Counted from the stretch's first letter, positions 24,986 through 35,969 are shown. The stretch: DNA of 64,000 bases from Streptomyces sp. TBY4 (GCF_024213195.1 NZ_JANAVF010000001.1:62001-126000); one strand, 5' to 3'. Translations and numbers: made by a program. The notes: generated from the sequence alone by a model not told the origin.

Positions 24986-26473
24986 ATGACGGATCCGCTC
25001 TCCCCGCCGAACTCCCCCGGGGTGCGGCTGGGGACCGCGCAGGGCCGGTGGATCGTGCTGACCACCGTGCTCGGGTCCGCCATGGCGCTGCTCGACTCGA
25101 CCGTGGTCAATGTGGCCCTCCCCGCCATCGGCCGGGACCTCGGCGCCGATCTGGCGGTGCTCCAGTGGACGGTCAACGCCTATCTGCTGACCCTCGCGGG
25201 CCTGATCCTGGTCGGCGGAGCCCTCGGCGACCGGTTCGGGCGGCGCCGGATCTTCGTGCTCGGGGTGGTGTGGTTCGCGGTCGGCTCCCTGCTGTGCGGG
25301 ATCGCGCCGAACGCCGGGGTGCTCATCGCGGCCCGCGCCCTGCAGGGCATCGGCGGGGCGCTGCTGACGCCCGGTTCCCTCGCGCTGATCCAGGGCTCGG
25401 TCCACCCCGACGACCGGGCCCGCGCGGTGGGCCTGTGGTCGGGGTTCGGCGGGGTGGGCGCCGCCGTGGGGCCGTTCCTGGGCGGCTGGCTGGTGGACGG
25501 GCCGGGCTGGCGCTGGGTGTTCCTGCTGAACGTGCCGGTGGCCGCGCTCTGCGTGCCGGTCGCGCTGCGGCACGTACCGGAATCGCGGGATCCGGCGGCG
25601 CACGGGCGGTTCGACGTGGCCGGGGCGGTCCTCGGCGCGGCCTCGCTCGCACTGCTGACCTACGCGCTCATCGAGGCCCGGTCGGGCACCGCGCTCGTGG
25701 CGGGCGCCGCCGTGGGCGGTGTGCTGCTGGCCGGGGTCTTCGTGGCGGTCGAGCGGCGGCGGACCGATCCGATGGTGCCGCCGGACATCTTCTCCTCGCG
25801 CCAGTTCACCGCCGTCAACCTGGTCACCCTGTGCGTGTACGCGGCCTTCGGCGGCTTCTTCTTCCTCGTCGTGCTCCAGCTCCAGGTGGTGTCCGGGTAC
25901 TCCGCCCTCGGCGCCGGGGCCGCCCTGCTGCCCACCACGGCCCTGATGCTGCTCCTGTCGGCCCGGTCGGCGCAGCTCGGGGAGCGGATCGGCCCGCGGA
26001 TCCCGCTGACCGCGGGGCCGCTGCTGTGCGCGGCGGGGATGCTGCTGATGCTGCGGGTGGGCCCGCAGGCCTCCTACGTACGGGACGTGCTGCCGGCACT
26101 GCTCGTGATGGGCCTGGGCATGGCGGCCCTGGTGGCTCCGCTGACGGCGACCGTCCTGTCCTCGGTGGACCCCGGCCGGGCGGGCCTGGCCAGCGGCATC
26201 AACAACGCGGCCGCGCGCGCCGCCGGGCTCCTCGCGGTGGCCGCGCTGCCGCTGCTGGCCGGGATGGGACCGGACGCGTACCTCTCGGCCGGGGCCTTCG
26301 ACGCGGCCTTCGGGCGGGCGATGCTCTGGTGCGCGGGGGTGCTGGTGGCCGGGGCCGCCCTGGCCTGGGCCACCGTACGCTCCCCCGTGACCGGGGCCTG
26401 TCATCCGCAGTGCCGTACGAACTGCGCGGTGACCGCTCCGCCGCTCGAACCTCCGGGAGCGGCGGAGCGGTGA
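24986..26473 (+). CDS. MFS multidrug exporter, DHA2 (EmrB/QacA) family
   Basis: Proton-driven efflux pump of 495 residues and about 14 transmembrane helices. Family motifs: LDSTVVNVALPAIGRDL in helix 1, GALGDRFGRRRIF (motif A) between helices 2 and 3, RALQGIGGALLTPGSLALI (motif B) and GFGGVGAAVGPFLGGWL (motif C). Divergent from the secreted protease, with which it shares a 162-bp promoter region. The last residues are encoded by a 15-bp stem-loop that is also the terminator. Substrate unknown. Confidence 0.92.
   Translation: MTDPLSPPNSPGVRLGTAQGRWIVLTTVLGSAMALLDSTVVNVALPAIGRDLGADLAVLQWTVNAYLLTLAGLILVGGALGDRFGRRRIFVLGVVWFAVGSLLCGIAPNAGVLIAARALQGIGGALLTPGSLALIQGSVHPDDRARAVGLWSGFGGVGAAVGPFLGGWLVDGPGWRWVFLLNVPVAALCVPVALRHVPESRDPAAHGRFDVAGAVLGAASLALLTYALIEARSGTALVAGAAVGGVLLAGVFVAVERRRTDPMVPPDIFSSRQFTAVNLVTLCVYAAFGGFFFLVVLQLQVVSGYSALGAGAALLPTTALMLLLSARSAQLGERIGPRIPLTAGPLLCAAGMLLMLRVGPQASYVRDVLPALLVMGLGMAALVAPLTATVLSSVDPGRAGLASGINNAAARAAGLLAVAALPLLAGMGPDAYLSAGAFDAAFGRAMLWCAGVLVAGAALAWATVRSPVTGACHPQCRTNCAVTAPPLEPPGAAER
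26432..26471. terminator. 15-bp stem-loop inside the end of the MFS gene
   Basis: ACCGCTCCGCCGCTC (26432-26446) pairs perfectly with GAGCGGCGGAGCGGT (26457-26471) over a 10-nt loop. The last base is the T of the TGA stop. The convergent glucanase gene ends 12 bp beyond, so the hairpin serves both. Confidence 0.85.
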
Positions 26474-26484
26474 TCAACCGATGC

Positions 26485-28551
26485 CTACCAGCGGCTCGGC
26501 GCCGGCGGCGGCACCACCGGCGGACGGTCGTCGCAGGTGATGGTGTTGGGCAGTTCCCAGCCGGCGAACCACGGGCCGGTCGTACCGCCGCCGTCGTTCC
26601 CTCCGCGGTCGACGAGGGTGAACTCCGATCCGGTGGCGGGGAAGTTGAAGGAGCCGCAGTTGTTGACGCCGACGGCCCCGACGTTCCGGGCGTCGACGTT
26701 CTCGAAGCTCGCCGAGCCGGCCACCCGGGCGCTGACCACGGAGGTGCCCGTGCCGTCGACCCGGACGTCCTTGAAGTGGACGTTCTCGATGCGGACCTTG
26801 TCCTTCACCGGCCAGTCGCTGACCAGCATGATCGCGTTGTAGGTGCTGTCCAGGAAGGAGTTGCCGGTGACCTGGATGTCTGCCTGGTCGATGCTGCGGT
26901 CCAGGGCGTAGAACCAGATCGCGCCGAGCCCGATGTTCCAGTTCAGCTCGTACGTTCCGGCGCGCACGGTGGTGTTGCCGTCGATCCGCAGGCCGCCGGT
27001 GAAGGGTTCGGCTCCGAAGCGGGAGCCGACGTGCAGGGCGCTGCCCTCGCGGACCGGGTCGGCGACGAGGTTGGAGCTGACGGTGGTGTCGGCGCCTCCG
27101 TAGATCGCGATGCCGTTGGCCAGGGTGGGGCTCTGCACGGTGTTGTGGTCGAAGGTGTTGCGGGCGTTCGTGGTCTTCTCCGCCCACATGGCGAGGCCGT
27201 CGTCGCCGGTGTTGCGGACGAAGTTGTCCTGGACGAGGGAGTCGGTCACCCCGGTGTGGAAGTTCAGACCGTCGGCGATCTGGTCGGTGATGACGTTGCG
27301 GGTGACCTTCACGTTGCTCATCGGGCCGTCGAACCAGAGGCCGACCTTGGTGTGGTGGATGTAGAGGGAGTCGATGGTGGAGTCGCTCATCGCGCCGCCG
27401 ACCCCGTTGACCTGGTCGGTGTCCACGCGTTCGCGGACGTCTCCCTCGATGGCGAAGCGGGAGAGGTGGACGTCCCGGCTGCCGCCGTCCGCGGCCTCCT
27501 TGCCGTAGAAGCCGACCCCCTTGCCCTTGACGGTGGTGTACCAGCTGCCCGCGCCGGTGATGGTGACTCCGTCCACGATGATGTGGCGGTTGACCTGGTA
27601 GGTGCCCGGCGGCAGGTAGACCGGGAGCCGGTGGCGCTTGGCGAAGGCGATGGCCCGGTCGATGGCGTCGGCGGAGTCCCGGCGGCCCGTCGGATCGGCG
27701 CCGAAGAGGAGCGCGTTGGCGGCGGCCGCCTCCACGTGCGGGGCGCCGACGCGCTGCGAGTCGAGCAGGTCGATCACCGTCCAGGCGGCCGGGCTGCCGG
27801 CCGGGACGGTGAGCCGGACGGTGTCGCCCGCCCGGTGGGTGCGGCCCAGGAGCAGGCGCTGCTCGTCGTACATGTGGGTGGGCCGGAAGGGCTTGGTGAT
27901 GACCGGGGCCGGGGTGGTGGCGGCCGGGACGCAGCCGCACTCGGTGATCCACCAGTCGGGGTGCAGGAGGTCTGCCTGGGGGTCGTTGGTGAAGGGGTAC
28001 TGGTTGTACAGCCAGGAGTACTGCGAGGTCAGCGTCATGGAGCGGCGGTTCTTGCCGTTGACGGTGACGTCGAGCGGGGCGGTGATCCCGCCGCCGCCCG
28101 GGGCGTCGGGGAGGCTGTAGCGGACGGTGACGGCATCGGCCGCCGCGGGCAGGGTGAACTCCACGTACTGGCCCGGCGTCAGCTTCACCGCCTTGCGGCC
28201 GGAGGCCTCGGAGGGCAGCGAGTAGGCGGTGCGGTCGGGGCCGATGAGCGTGCCGGTGGTGGTGGCGTTCTCCGCCTCCTGCTCGGCGAAGTCCACCCGG
28301 GCGCCGCGACCCTCGGCCAGTGCGGGGTCGAGGGCGGCGCGGGTGACGGCCGCGGGCGCCGCGGGGCCCGGGGCGGCGGGCCGGGCCTCGGCCGCGCCGG
28401 CGCTCAGGGCGCCGAAGCCGAGGGCGGACGCGGTGAGCGCCGCCAGGACGGCGGCGGCCCGTGCGGGGACGGCTCGTGCGGGGACGGCTCTTCTGCTCGC
28501 TGGGCCGGCGGCTGCGGCTGCGGCCCGGCGTGCGGCTCTTCTTGGGGGCAT
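26485..28551 (-). CDS. Secreted GH87-type alpha-glucanase (mycodextranase-like)
   Basis: A 688-residue exported glycoside hydrolase. A basic, twin-arginine-rich signal region (RRAARR...ALTASALGFGALSAGAAEA) is followed by a CBM35-like beta-sandwich (residues 90-260; ATTTGTLIGPDRTAY, AVKLTPGQYVEF), then a right-handed parallel beta-helix with LLFGADPTGRRDSADAIDRAIAFAKRH, YLPPGTYQVNRHIIV and the acidic NTGDDGLAMWAEKTTNA patch matching GH87 enzymes. GH87 enzymes cut alpha-1,3- or mixed alpha-glucans such as fungal wall glucan. The ATG at 28551 is used; an in-frame GTG at 28575 is an alternative. Confidence 0.85.
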   Translation of the reverse strand: MPPRRAARRAAAAAAGPASRRAVPARAVPARAAAVLAALTASALGFGALSAGAAEARPAAPGPAAPAAVTRAALDPALAEGRGARVDFAEQEAENATTTGTLIGPDRTAYSLPSEASGRKAVKLTPGQYVEFTLPAAADAVTVRYSLPDAPGGGGITAPLDVTVNGKNRRSMTLTSQYSWLYNQYPFTNDPQADLLHPDWWITECGCVPAATTPAPVITKPFRPTHMYDEQRLLLGRTHRAGDTVRLTVPAGSPAAWTVIDLLDSQRVGAPHVEAAAANALLFGADPTGRRDSADAIDRAIAFAKRHRLPVYLPPGTYQVNRHIIVDGVTITGAGSWYTTVKGKGVGFYGKEAADGGSRDVHLSRFAIEGDVRERVDTDQVNGVGGAMSDSTIDSLYIHHTKVGLWFDGPMSNVKVTRNVITDQIADGLNFHTGVTDSLVQDNFVRNTGDDGLAMWAEKTTNARNTFDHNTVQSPTLANGIAIYGGADTTVSSNLVADPVREGSALHVGSRFGAEPFTGGLRIDGNTTVRAGTYELNWNIGLGAIWFYALDRSIDQADIQVTGNSFLDSTYNAIMLVSDWPVKDKVRIENVHFKDVRVDGTGTSVVSARVAGSASFENVDARNVGAVGVNNCGSFNFPATGSEFTLVDRGGNDGGGTTGPWFAGWELPNTITCDDRPPVVPPPAPSRW

Positions 28552-28596
28552 GGCCCGGACAGTAGGACTCCGCACACAAACACAGCAAGGGTCGTG

Positions 28597-28616
28597 CAGG
28601 ATTCTTCTCCATCCTG
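28597..28616. promoter_or_regulatory. Inverted repeat CAGGAT-N8-ATCCTG, candidate operator
   Basis: A perfect 6-bp inverted repeat sits in the 137-bp space between the glucanase (minus) and the DUF6629 gene (plus), 46 bp from the glucanase start. It is a candidate operator; no cognate regulator is adjacent. Confidence 0.4.
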
Positions 28617-28688
28617 TCGAGTTTTTCCATTGATCCGTGGTGTGGCAGACGTCTGCGCCCCCGTCCTACCGTGGGACGGGGAGGCCCC

Positions 28689-29345
28689 ATGTGCTGGAGC
28701 GCGACGGCCGATCTGGCGGCGGGCACGGTCATCACCGCCGTCGGGATCGCCTGCCTGGCCCGGACCCGGCGCGCCCGGGACCTGCCCGTCGCGGCGCTCC
28801 CGCTGATCCTGGGCGTGCACCAGCTGACCGAAGCCGCCGTCTGGCGCGCCGGCGGCGGATGCGGTCCGGCCACCACCGCCTGGGCGGTGACCGCCCTCCC
28901 GCTGCTGCCCGTATGGGTGCCGCTCGGGGCGCTCCTCGCCGCCGCACCCGAGGTCAGGCCCCGACTGCGACTGCCGGCCGCGGCCGGAGTCGCCACCGGC
29001 GTGTACCTCGCGTACTGCCTGGCGACCCGCCCGGTGAGCGCCGAGATGCGGGGCCACACCCTCGGGTACGCGGTGAACGTCCCCTGGATGCCGCTGGTCC
29101 TCGCGGGCTACCTGTTCGCCACGCTCGGCGCCCTGCTCCTCTCGGGGGACCGCCGGCTGCGGCTCCTCGGCCTCCTGCTGGCGGCCGGGGCGCTCGTCTG
29201 CGCCGCGCTGTGGAGGCTGGAGTTCGCTTCCACCTGGTGCGCCTTCGCGGCGGCCGCCTCGACGCTGATCCTGGTCTGGACCGGCGACCGCGCGCGTTCC
29301 CCTTGTGTACGCGAGGGCGCCGGACGGGGTGCGCCGAGCCTGTAA
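28689..29345 (+). CDS. DUF6629 family membrane protein
   Basis: A 218-residue integral membrane protein with seven hydrophobic segments, beginning MCWSATADLAAGTVITAVGIACLA, the conserved start of the DUF6629 family. Conserved HQLTEAAVWR in helix 2, and ARTRRARD between helices 1 and 2. GGGGAGG lies 5 nt before the ATG at 28689. Function is unknown. The last 20 residues are polar and cytosolic. Confidence 0.8.
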   Translation: MCWSATADLAAGTVITAVGIACLARTRRARDLPVAALPLILGVHQLTEAAVWRAGGGCGPATTAWAVTALPLLPVWVPLGALLAAAPEVRPRLRLPAAAGVATGVYLAYCLATRPVSAEMRGHTLGYAVNVPWMPLVLAGYLFATLGALLLSGDRRLRLLGLLLAAGALVCAALWRLEFASTWCAFAAAASTLILVWTGDRARSPCVREGAGRGAPSL

Positions 29346-31451
<2,106 letters not shown>

Positions 31452-31472
31452 GGGCGGCGGACAGCACGAAGG

Positions 31473-31503
31473 CCGGGGCCGTCGGATTCTCCGACGGCCC
31501 CGG
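31473..31503. terminator. Bidirectional terminator after choA
   Basis: CCGGGGCCGTCGG and CCGACGGCCCCGG form a perfect 13-bp stem with an ATTCT loop between the convergent choA and AhpD-like genes. Confidence 0.88.
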
Positions 31504-31533
31504 ACCCGTGTGCCCGCGGCACGCACTCCGCGC

Positions 31534-32013
31534 TCAGTGGCCCGGCAGCACGCAGACGCTGTCGAGGCCCAGCACGTGGTTGAGCCGACCGAAGGCCAGC
31601 CAGGAGCCGATGCTCATCGTCAGCTCCACGATCTCCACCTGGCTGTAACGGGCCGTCATCCGGTCCCAGAACTCCTCGTCCAGGCCGTGGTGGTCCAGGC
31701 AGTACCGCTCCGCGTACTCCGCCGCGAGCCGGGTGCGCTCGTCGAAGCGGTCCGTGGTGCGCCAGTCGGTGACGGCCTCGGGGAACTCGTCCTCGACCTT
31801 CTCCCCGTCCCGGTCGGTGCGCCAGTCCAGGCAGAAGATGCAGCCGTTGATCTGCGCGACGCGCAGCCGTGCCGCCTCGAACTCCCGCAGTCCCAGGGTG
31901 GTGTGGGCGTACACCGACAGGGAGAAGTTGGCGGCGGCCATCCCGATGCCGGGCACCAGGTCGCCCCACACGTACTCGATGGGGTGCTGGCCTTCGGGGA
32001 TGTCGATCCTCAT
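31534..32013 (-). CDS. Carboxymuconolactone decarboxylase / AhpD-like protein
   Basis: A 159-residue all-helical protein with the AhpD-type CxxC redox pair in INGCIFCLDWR and family helices (VYAHTTLGLREFEAARLRVAQ, RTRLAAEYAERYCLD). The related family proteins act as alkylhydroperoxidases or decarboxylases. The usual downstream His of AhpD is replaced by Asp in this motif. ATGA overlap with the upstream DapB-like gene shows translational coupling and a shared pathway. Confidence 0.87.
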   Translation of the reverse strand: MRIDIPEGQHPIEYVWGDLVPGIGMAAANFSLSVYAHTTLGLREFEAARLRVAQINGCIFCLDWRTDRDGEKVEDEFPEAVTDWRTTDRFDERTRLAAEYAERYCLDHHGLDEEFWDRMTARYSQVEIVELTMSIGSWLAFGRLNHVLGLDSVCVLPGH

Positions 32014-33092
32014 GACAGTTTCCTTCCGAGTTTGCCGACGGCGGGGCGCAGCGGGACGTCCAGGGCGTCGTAGAGCCCCGGTTCGGCCTCCACCAGCCAG
32101 TCGATGGCCCCTACGAGGCGTCCGACCGCGGTGGCGTTGCCGCCGGCGGAGCGGTTCTCGCCCTCGTCGGTGGCCTCGATGGTGACCTCGATGTGCGGGC
32201 GGCCCTCGATGATCACCCGGTGGGCGCCGTCGCCGCCGTCGGGCGGGGTCGGCCAGTCGGGGGCGCAGGAGGCGTGGATGCGGGTGACGTGCTCGATGAC
32301 GATGCGGGGTTCGCCCTCGACGATCCCCTGCACCTCGAAGCGGATGGCTCCCTGGGTGCCGCCCTCGAACTCCCCCATGGTGCGCGTGGTGACGGTGGTG
32401 TCGAGGGCGCGGCGCTCCACGGTCTCGCGGATGTCGTCGAGTTCGACGCCCAGCGCGCGGGCCATCATCCGTATCTGCCCGCCCCACACCATGGTCGGGA
32501 TGGACGGCATGATCATCATCGGCTCGTAGTCCATGGGCTGGCCCATGCCGATGATGTAGCGGACGGAGTCCTGCTGGTCGTAGGTGGTGTAGTCGAAGAT
32601 CTCCTGGCAGCGGATCACGTCGATCCGGGTGCCGAGCCCGCTGAGCAGCAGCGGGAGTACGTCGTTGCCCCAGCCGGGGTCGACGCCGGAGGCGAAGAGC
32701 GAACCGCCGCCCTCCGCGACCGCGGCGGTCACCGGATCGAGGAACTCCGGCGGGGCGTTGCGGTAGTCGTAGAGCGGATAGAGGGCGGGGCTCACGACGA
32801 CGGCCCCGGAGCGGATCGCCCGGGTGATGTCGGCGAGCGCGTCGTCGGGGCGGATGTCGCCGGACGCCGCGTAGACGACCGCCTGCGGACGGGCCGCGAG
32901 GACCGCCTCGATGTCGTCGGTGGCGGCGACGCCCGTCTCGTAGTCGAGTTCGCCGAGTTCACCGGCGTCGCGGCCGACCTTTTCTGGATTGTGGACGATG
33001 ACGGCGGCCAACTTCAGCGCCGGATGGGCCTCTACGGCACGGATGGCCAAACGGCCGACGTTGCCGGTACCCCAGACAACCGTGGAAATCAT
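32010..33092 (-). CDS. DapB-like NAD(P)-dependent dehydrogenase
   Basis: A 360-residue Rossmann-fold enzyme. The N-terminal VVWGTGNVGRLAIRAVEAHP is the dinucleotide-binding loop of the dihydrodipicolinate-reductase/2,4-diaminopentanoate-dehydrogenase group, followed by YAASGDIRPDDALADI, FASGVDPGWGNDVLPL and conserved HVTRIHASCAPDWP. Enzymes of this subgroup act on amino acids or, in mycobacteria, on sterol-related acyl groups, and this gene is adjacent to choA, although on the other strand. The start has a TACCCT box 6 nt upstream and no ribosome-binding site, hence a leaderless transcript. Confidence 0.8.
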   Translation of the reverse strand: MISTVVWGTGNVGRLAIRAVEAHPALKLAAVIVHNPEKVGRDAGELGELDYETGVAATDDIEAVLAARPQAVVYAASGDIRPDDALADITRAIRSGAVVVSPALYPLYDYRNAPPEFLDPVTAAVAEGGGSLFASGVDPGWGNDVLPLLLSGLGTRIDVIRCQEIFDYTTYDQQDSVRYIIGMGQPMDYEPMMIMPSIPTMVWGGQIRMMARALGVELDDIRETVERRALDTTVTTRTMGEFEGGTQGAIRFEVQGIVEGEPRIVIEHVTRIHASCAPDWPTPPDGGDGAHRVIIEGRPHIEVTIEATDEGENRSAGGNATAVGRLVGAIDWLVEAEPGLYDALDVPLRPAVGKLGRKLS

Positions 33093-33185
33093 GCGCGGAG
33101 GGTAGCTTCAGGACCTGTAGGTTCCTAGAGCCGTGTACGGAAATTCCGGCCCGCTGTCACTGGTTTTGCAGTCGCCGCTTCCGCG

Positions 33186-33323
33186 TCACTGGTTCTCCGC
33201 GCCCAGCACGAAGAGCAGGTAGACGAAGAAGGCGAAGAGGTGGCCCACGAACAGGTAGGCGATGAGCCGGATGATCAGGCCGCGCGGGAACTTGGACTGC
33301 TGCTTCTGCTGCGTTTCGGGCAT
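33186..33323 (-). CDS. DUF6126 family small membrane protein
   Basis: A 45-residue single-span membrane peptide (KFPRGLIIRLIAYLFVGHLFAFFVYLLFVLG) that matches the short, conserved family seen downstream of a cupin XRE regulator in many Streptomyces. It lies 17 bp after the regulator and so is probably co-transcribed. Function unknown. Confidence 0.75.
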   Translation of the reverse strand: MPETQQKQQSKFPRGLIIRLIAYLFVGHLFAFFVYLLFVLGAENQ

Positions 33324-33340
33324 GCCGTACGGCTCCTCGC

Positions 33341-34018
33341 CTATCGGTGGTGGGTGGTCGTCGTGCCGGCGCCGCCGCCCAGGCACAGGCCCGCGAGGCT
33401 GCTCTGCAGCAGGGTGTGGACGAAGAGCAGCTCCGCCCCGGCGGCCGAGGCCGCGCCGATGCGGTGCGCGGTGAGCGAGTCGAAGTGGGCGCTGTCCCCT
33501 GGCTCCAGCAGGTACTCCGTCTCCCCGAGGTGCAGCCGCAGCCGCCCCTGCAGCACGTACAGCCACTCCTCCCCGGGATGTACGCGGACCAGCTCGCCCT
33601 GGCTGCGGCCGTGGACGTGCACGCGCAGCGCCTGCATGCCGCGGCCGGAGCCGCCGGCCTGCCAGTACGTCCAGCCGTCCGCCTCGCGGGCGCCCGGACC
33701 GCCGGCCCGTACGATGGGATCGGCTACGGCCGGGGTCTCCCCCAGCAGCTCCGAGACCGTCGTACCGTAGGTGCGGGCGAGCCCGAGCAGCAGCGGCAGC
33801 GAGGGCTGGCGGCGGCCGGTCTCCAGTCGCGACAGGTGCGCCGGCGAGAGCCGGGCCCGGGCGGCGGCGGCCTCCAGGGTGAGTCCGGCCCGGCGGCGCA
33901 GATCGCGCAGCTGCGGGGCCACGGTGGGCAGCTCGGCATCGGGGGCGGGGTCGCCGGGCACGGGGTCGCCGGGGACTTCTCCGGGGGCGATGTCGCCGGG
34001 GGCAGGACCGGTTGTCAT
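33341..34018 (-). CDS. XRE-family regulator with C-terminal cupin domain
   Basis: A 225-residue regulator. A proline-rich N-terminal tail, helix-turn-helix LRDLRRRAGLTLEAAAARARLSP at residues 38-65, and a cupin domain (VHPGEEWLYVLQGRLRLHLG, LEPGDSAHFDSLTAHRI) from 115 to 200. The cupin likely senses a small ligand. Inverted repeats before its start suggest autoregulation. Downstream is the DUF6126 membrane peptide. Confidence 0.88.
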   Translation of the reverse strand: MTTGPAPGDIAPGEVPGDPVPGDPAPDAELPTVAPQLRDLRRRAGLTLEAAAARARLSPAHLSRLETGRRQPSLPLLLGLARTYGTTVSELLGETPAVADPIVRAGGPGAREADGWTYWQAGGSGRGMQALRVHVHGRSQGELVRVHPGEEWLYVLQGRLRLHLGETEYLLEPGDSAHFDSLTAHRIGAASAAGAELLFVHTLLQSSLAGLCLGGGAGTTTTHHR

Positions 34019-34038
34019 GCCCCGATTGAGCCAGATCC

Positions 34039-34082
34039 TTACCTCCCTGGCAAACCTCCTTGCCTCTGAGGTAAATCACCTC
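34039..34082. promoter_or_regulatory. Nested inverted repeats upstream of the cupin regulator
   Basis: TTACCTC (34039-34045) and GAGGTAA (34068-34074) are inverted; GAGGT-AAATC-ACCTC (34068-34082) makes a second, tighter palindrome. An ACCTCC(C/T)TGGC(A/C) direct pair lies between. The cluster ends at the DNA ligase stop. This is a candidate operator for the cupin regulator itself. Confidence 0.5.
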
Positions 34083-35619
34083 ATGGATCGGTGGGACCGC
34101 CGAGCACCGTCTCCACCGTGTCCGCGTCCTGCGCCCGCTTGTCGGGGCGGTGGCGCAGGACCCGCGCGAAGCGCAGGGCGACCCCGGCCGGGTAGCGCGG
34201 GGAGCGCTGCAGGCCGTCGTAGGCGATCTCCACCACCAGCTCGGGGCGCACCCGCACGGTGTGGCCGTCGTCCTCGACCGCGAGCCCGCCGAGCCGCTCG
34301 GTCTGCCAGCGCAACATCTCGTCGGTGAGCCCCTTGAAGGTCTTGCCGAGCATTGCGTAGCCGCCGTCGGCGGTCCGGGCGCCGAGGTGCAGATTGGACA
34401 GCAGGCCGGTGCGGCGGCCGTGGCCCCGCTCCACGGCGAGCACGACCAGGTCCAGGGTGTGCACCGGTTTCACCTTGAGCCAGTGTTTGCCGCGCCGGCC
34501 GGCCGCGTAGGCAGAGTCGAGGGCCTTGACCATCACGCCCTCGTGCCCCCGGCGAAGCGTCCGCGTCCAGAACTCCTCCGCCTCGGCCGCCTGCGCGGCC
34601 GGGTCCTCGACCACCAGCCGGCCGACCCGGAACTCCTCGGGCACCAGCTCGGTGAGGGCCGCGTACCGTTCGCGCACCGGCAGGTCGAGGAGCACGCGGT
34701 CCCCCGCCACCAGTACGTCGAAGAAATAGGGGACGACCGGCAGGGTCCGCCGGGCGGCCTCAACATCGGCGCGGGAGCCGACCCGGCTCGCCACCTCCTG
34801 GAAGGGGACCGGCCGCCCGTCGGCCGCGGACCGTCCGATGACCTCCCCGTCGAGGATGAAGCGGTCCCCCGGAAAGGACCGGGCCAGCTCGGCCACCTCC
34901 GGCAGCCGGCCGGTGATCTCGTCGAGGGAGCGCGTGTACACCCGTACGTCGTCCCCCTCGCGGTGCACCTGCACCCGGATCCCGTCGAGCTTCTCCTCCA
35001 CCGCGCACGGCCCGAGGACGGCCAGGGCCTCGGCCACCGACTTGGCGGTGTTCGCCAGCATCGGCTGTACGGGCTGCCCCACGCGCAGGGTGACCCCGCG
35101 CAGGGCCGCCGCCCCGTCGGCGAGCACGGCCGCCGCCACCCGGGGCAGGGAGCCGTCGAGCATCGCGGCCCGGCGCAGGGCGGCGGCGGGCACGCCTGCC
35201 GCGGCGGCCACCCCCTCCAGCGCCACGGCGTCGAGCGCGCCCTGGCGCACCTCCCCGCCGAGCAGCCCGCGCAGGAACCGCTGCTCCTCCTCGGTGGCGG
35301 CGCCGAGCAGGGCGTCCAGGATCCGCCGGCGTTCTGCCTGGGCCCCGGCTCCGGACACTGCGGCGAACCGGGTCACGGCCTCGTCGACGGCGGTCACGGT
35401 CAGGCTCGGCCCGGCGGCCGGCGGCGTCTCCTGCGACAGCGCACGCCAGCCGATCCCGGGACGCCCTTGCGGAAGCCTCCCGGCGAGGTAGGAGACCACC
35501 ACCGCAGCCTCCCCGGCGGGCGCGGCGGCGAACAGCTCCGCGAGCAGAGCAACCTTCCCGGACCGCGCGGAGGTCTCCCCCACCTCCCGCGACACCCGCG
35601 CGACCTCGGCCAGCAACAT
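34081..35619 (-). CDS. ATP-dependent DNA ligase
   Basis: Seals DNA nicks with ATP. The 512 residues carry an N-terminal helical domain, adenylation motif I CAVEEKLDGIRVQVHR (nucleophile Lys about residue 218), motif III FFDVLVAG, motif IV HEGVMVKALDS and motif V WLKVKP with the OB-domain after. This is the ATP-dependent ligase group, separate from the essential NAD-dependent ligase. GGAGGA 7 nt upstream sets the ATG. An RNA-polymerase-like second role is not evident. It follows the regulator on the same strand but with no obvious coupling. Confidence 0.95.
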   Translation of the reverse strand: MLLAEVARVSREVGETSARSGKVALLAELFAAAPAGEAAVVVSYLAGRLPQGRPGIGWRALSQETPPAAGPSLTVTAVDEAVTRFAAVSGAGAQAERRRILDALLGAATEEEQRFLRGLLGGEVRQGALDAVALEGVAAAAGVPAAALRRAAMLDGSLPRVAAAVLADGAAALRGVTLRVGQPVQPMLANTAKSVAEALAVLGPCAVEEKLDGIRVQVHREGDDVRVYTRSLDEITGRLPEVAELARSFPGDRFILDGEVIGRSAADGRPVPFQEVASRVGSRADVEAARRTLPVVPYFFDVLVAGDRVLLDLPVRERYAALTELVPEEFRVGRLVVEDPAAQAAEAEEFWTRTLRRGHEGVMVKALDSAYAAGRRGKHWLKVKPVHTLDLVVLAVERGHGRRTGLLSNLHLGARTADGGYAMLGKTFKGLTDEMLRWQTERLGGLAVEDDGHTVRVRPELVVEIAYDGLQRSPRYPAGVALRFARVLRHRPDKRAQDADTVETVLGGPTDP

Positions 35620-35667
35620 GCGCCCATCCTCCCGCCGCCCACCCGGCACCGCAGCCCGGCACCCCCT

Positions 35668-35765
35668 CCAGCCCGTCCGGCGTTTGAGGACCGGGGTCTG
35701 GGGCGGAGCCCCAGGGGGGTCCGGGCAGCGCCCGGGGAACGGTGGAAGGGCGGGTAGGGGACCAG
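35668..35765. repeat. Streptomyces-type intergenic repeat with two hairpins
   Basis: The stretch CCAGCCCGTCCGGCGTTTGA through GGAACGGTGGAAGGG matches, as I recall, a dispersed intergenic repeat frequent in Streptomyces genomes. It holds two hairpins: CTGGGG-CGGAG-CCCCAG (35698-35714) and CCGGGC-AGC-GCCCGG (35721-35735). It fills much of the 350-bp space between the ligase and the fusion gene. The rest of that gap (35766-35957) has no recognisable feature. Confidence 0.7.
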
Positions 35766-35969
35766 CCCCGCAGGGCAGCACCCGCGGCGCGGATCGCACG
35801 CCGCGCCCCAGAGCCCCCGGGCCGGCCCGGGTTCCGGCCACCGCGGCCGGAGACCGCCCCCGCATACCGCAGCCGCGGTACACACCGCGGCCCGCGTACT
35901 CCCTGAGGACGTCGCCGGTTCACCCTGCGGGATCGCGGCCCCCGCCGCCCCTGCGCTTAGGGTTCCCAT

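Noticed and set aside
24987..26404. Minus-strand extension of the protease frame upstream of 24823
   Set aside because: It is the antisense of the MFS gene, is Arg/His/Gln-rich, and the protease signal peptide begins at 24823.
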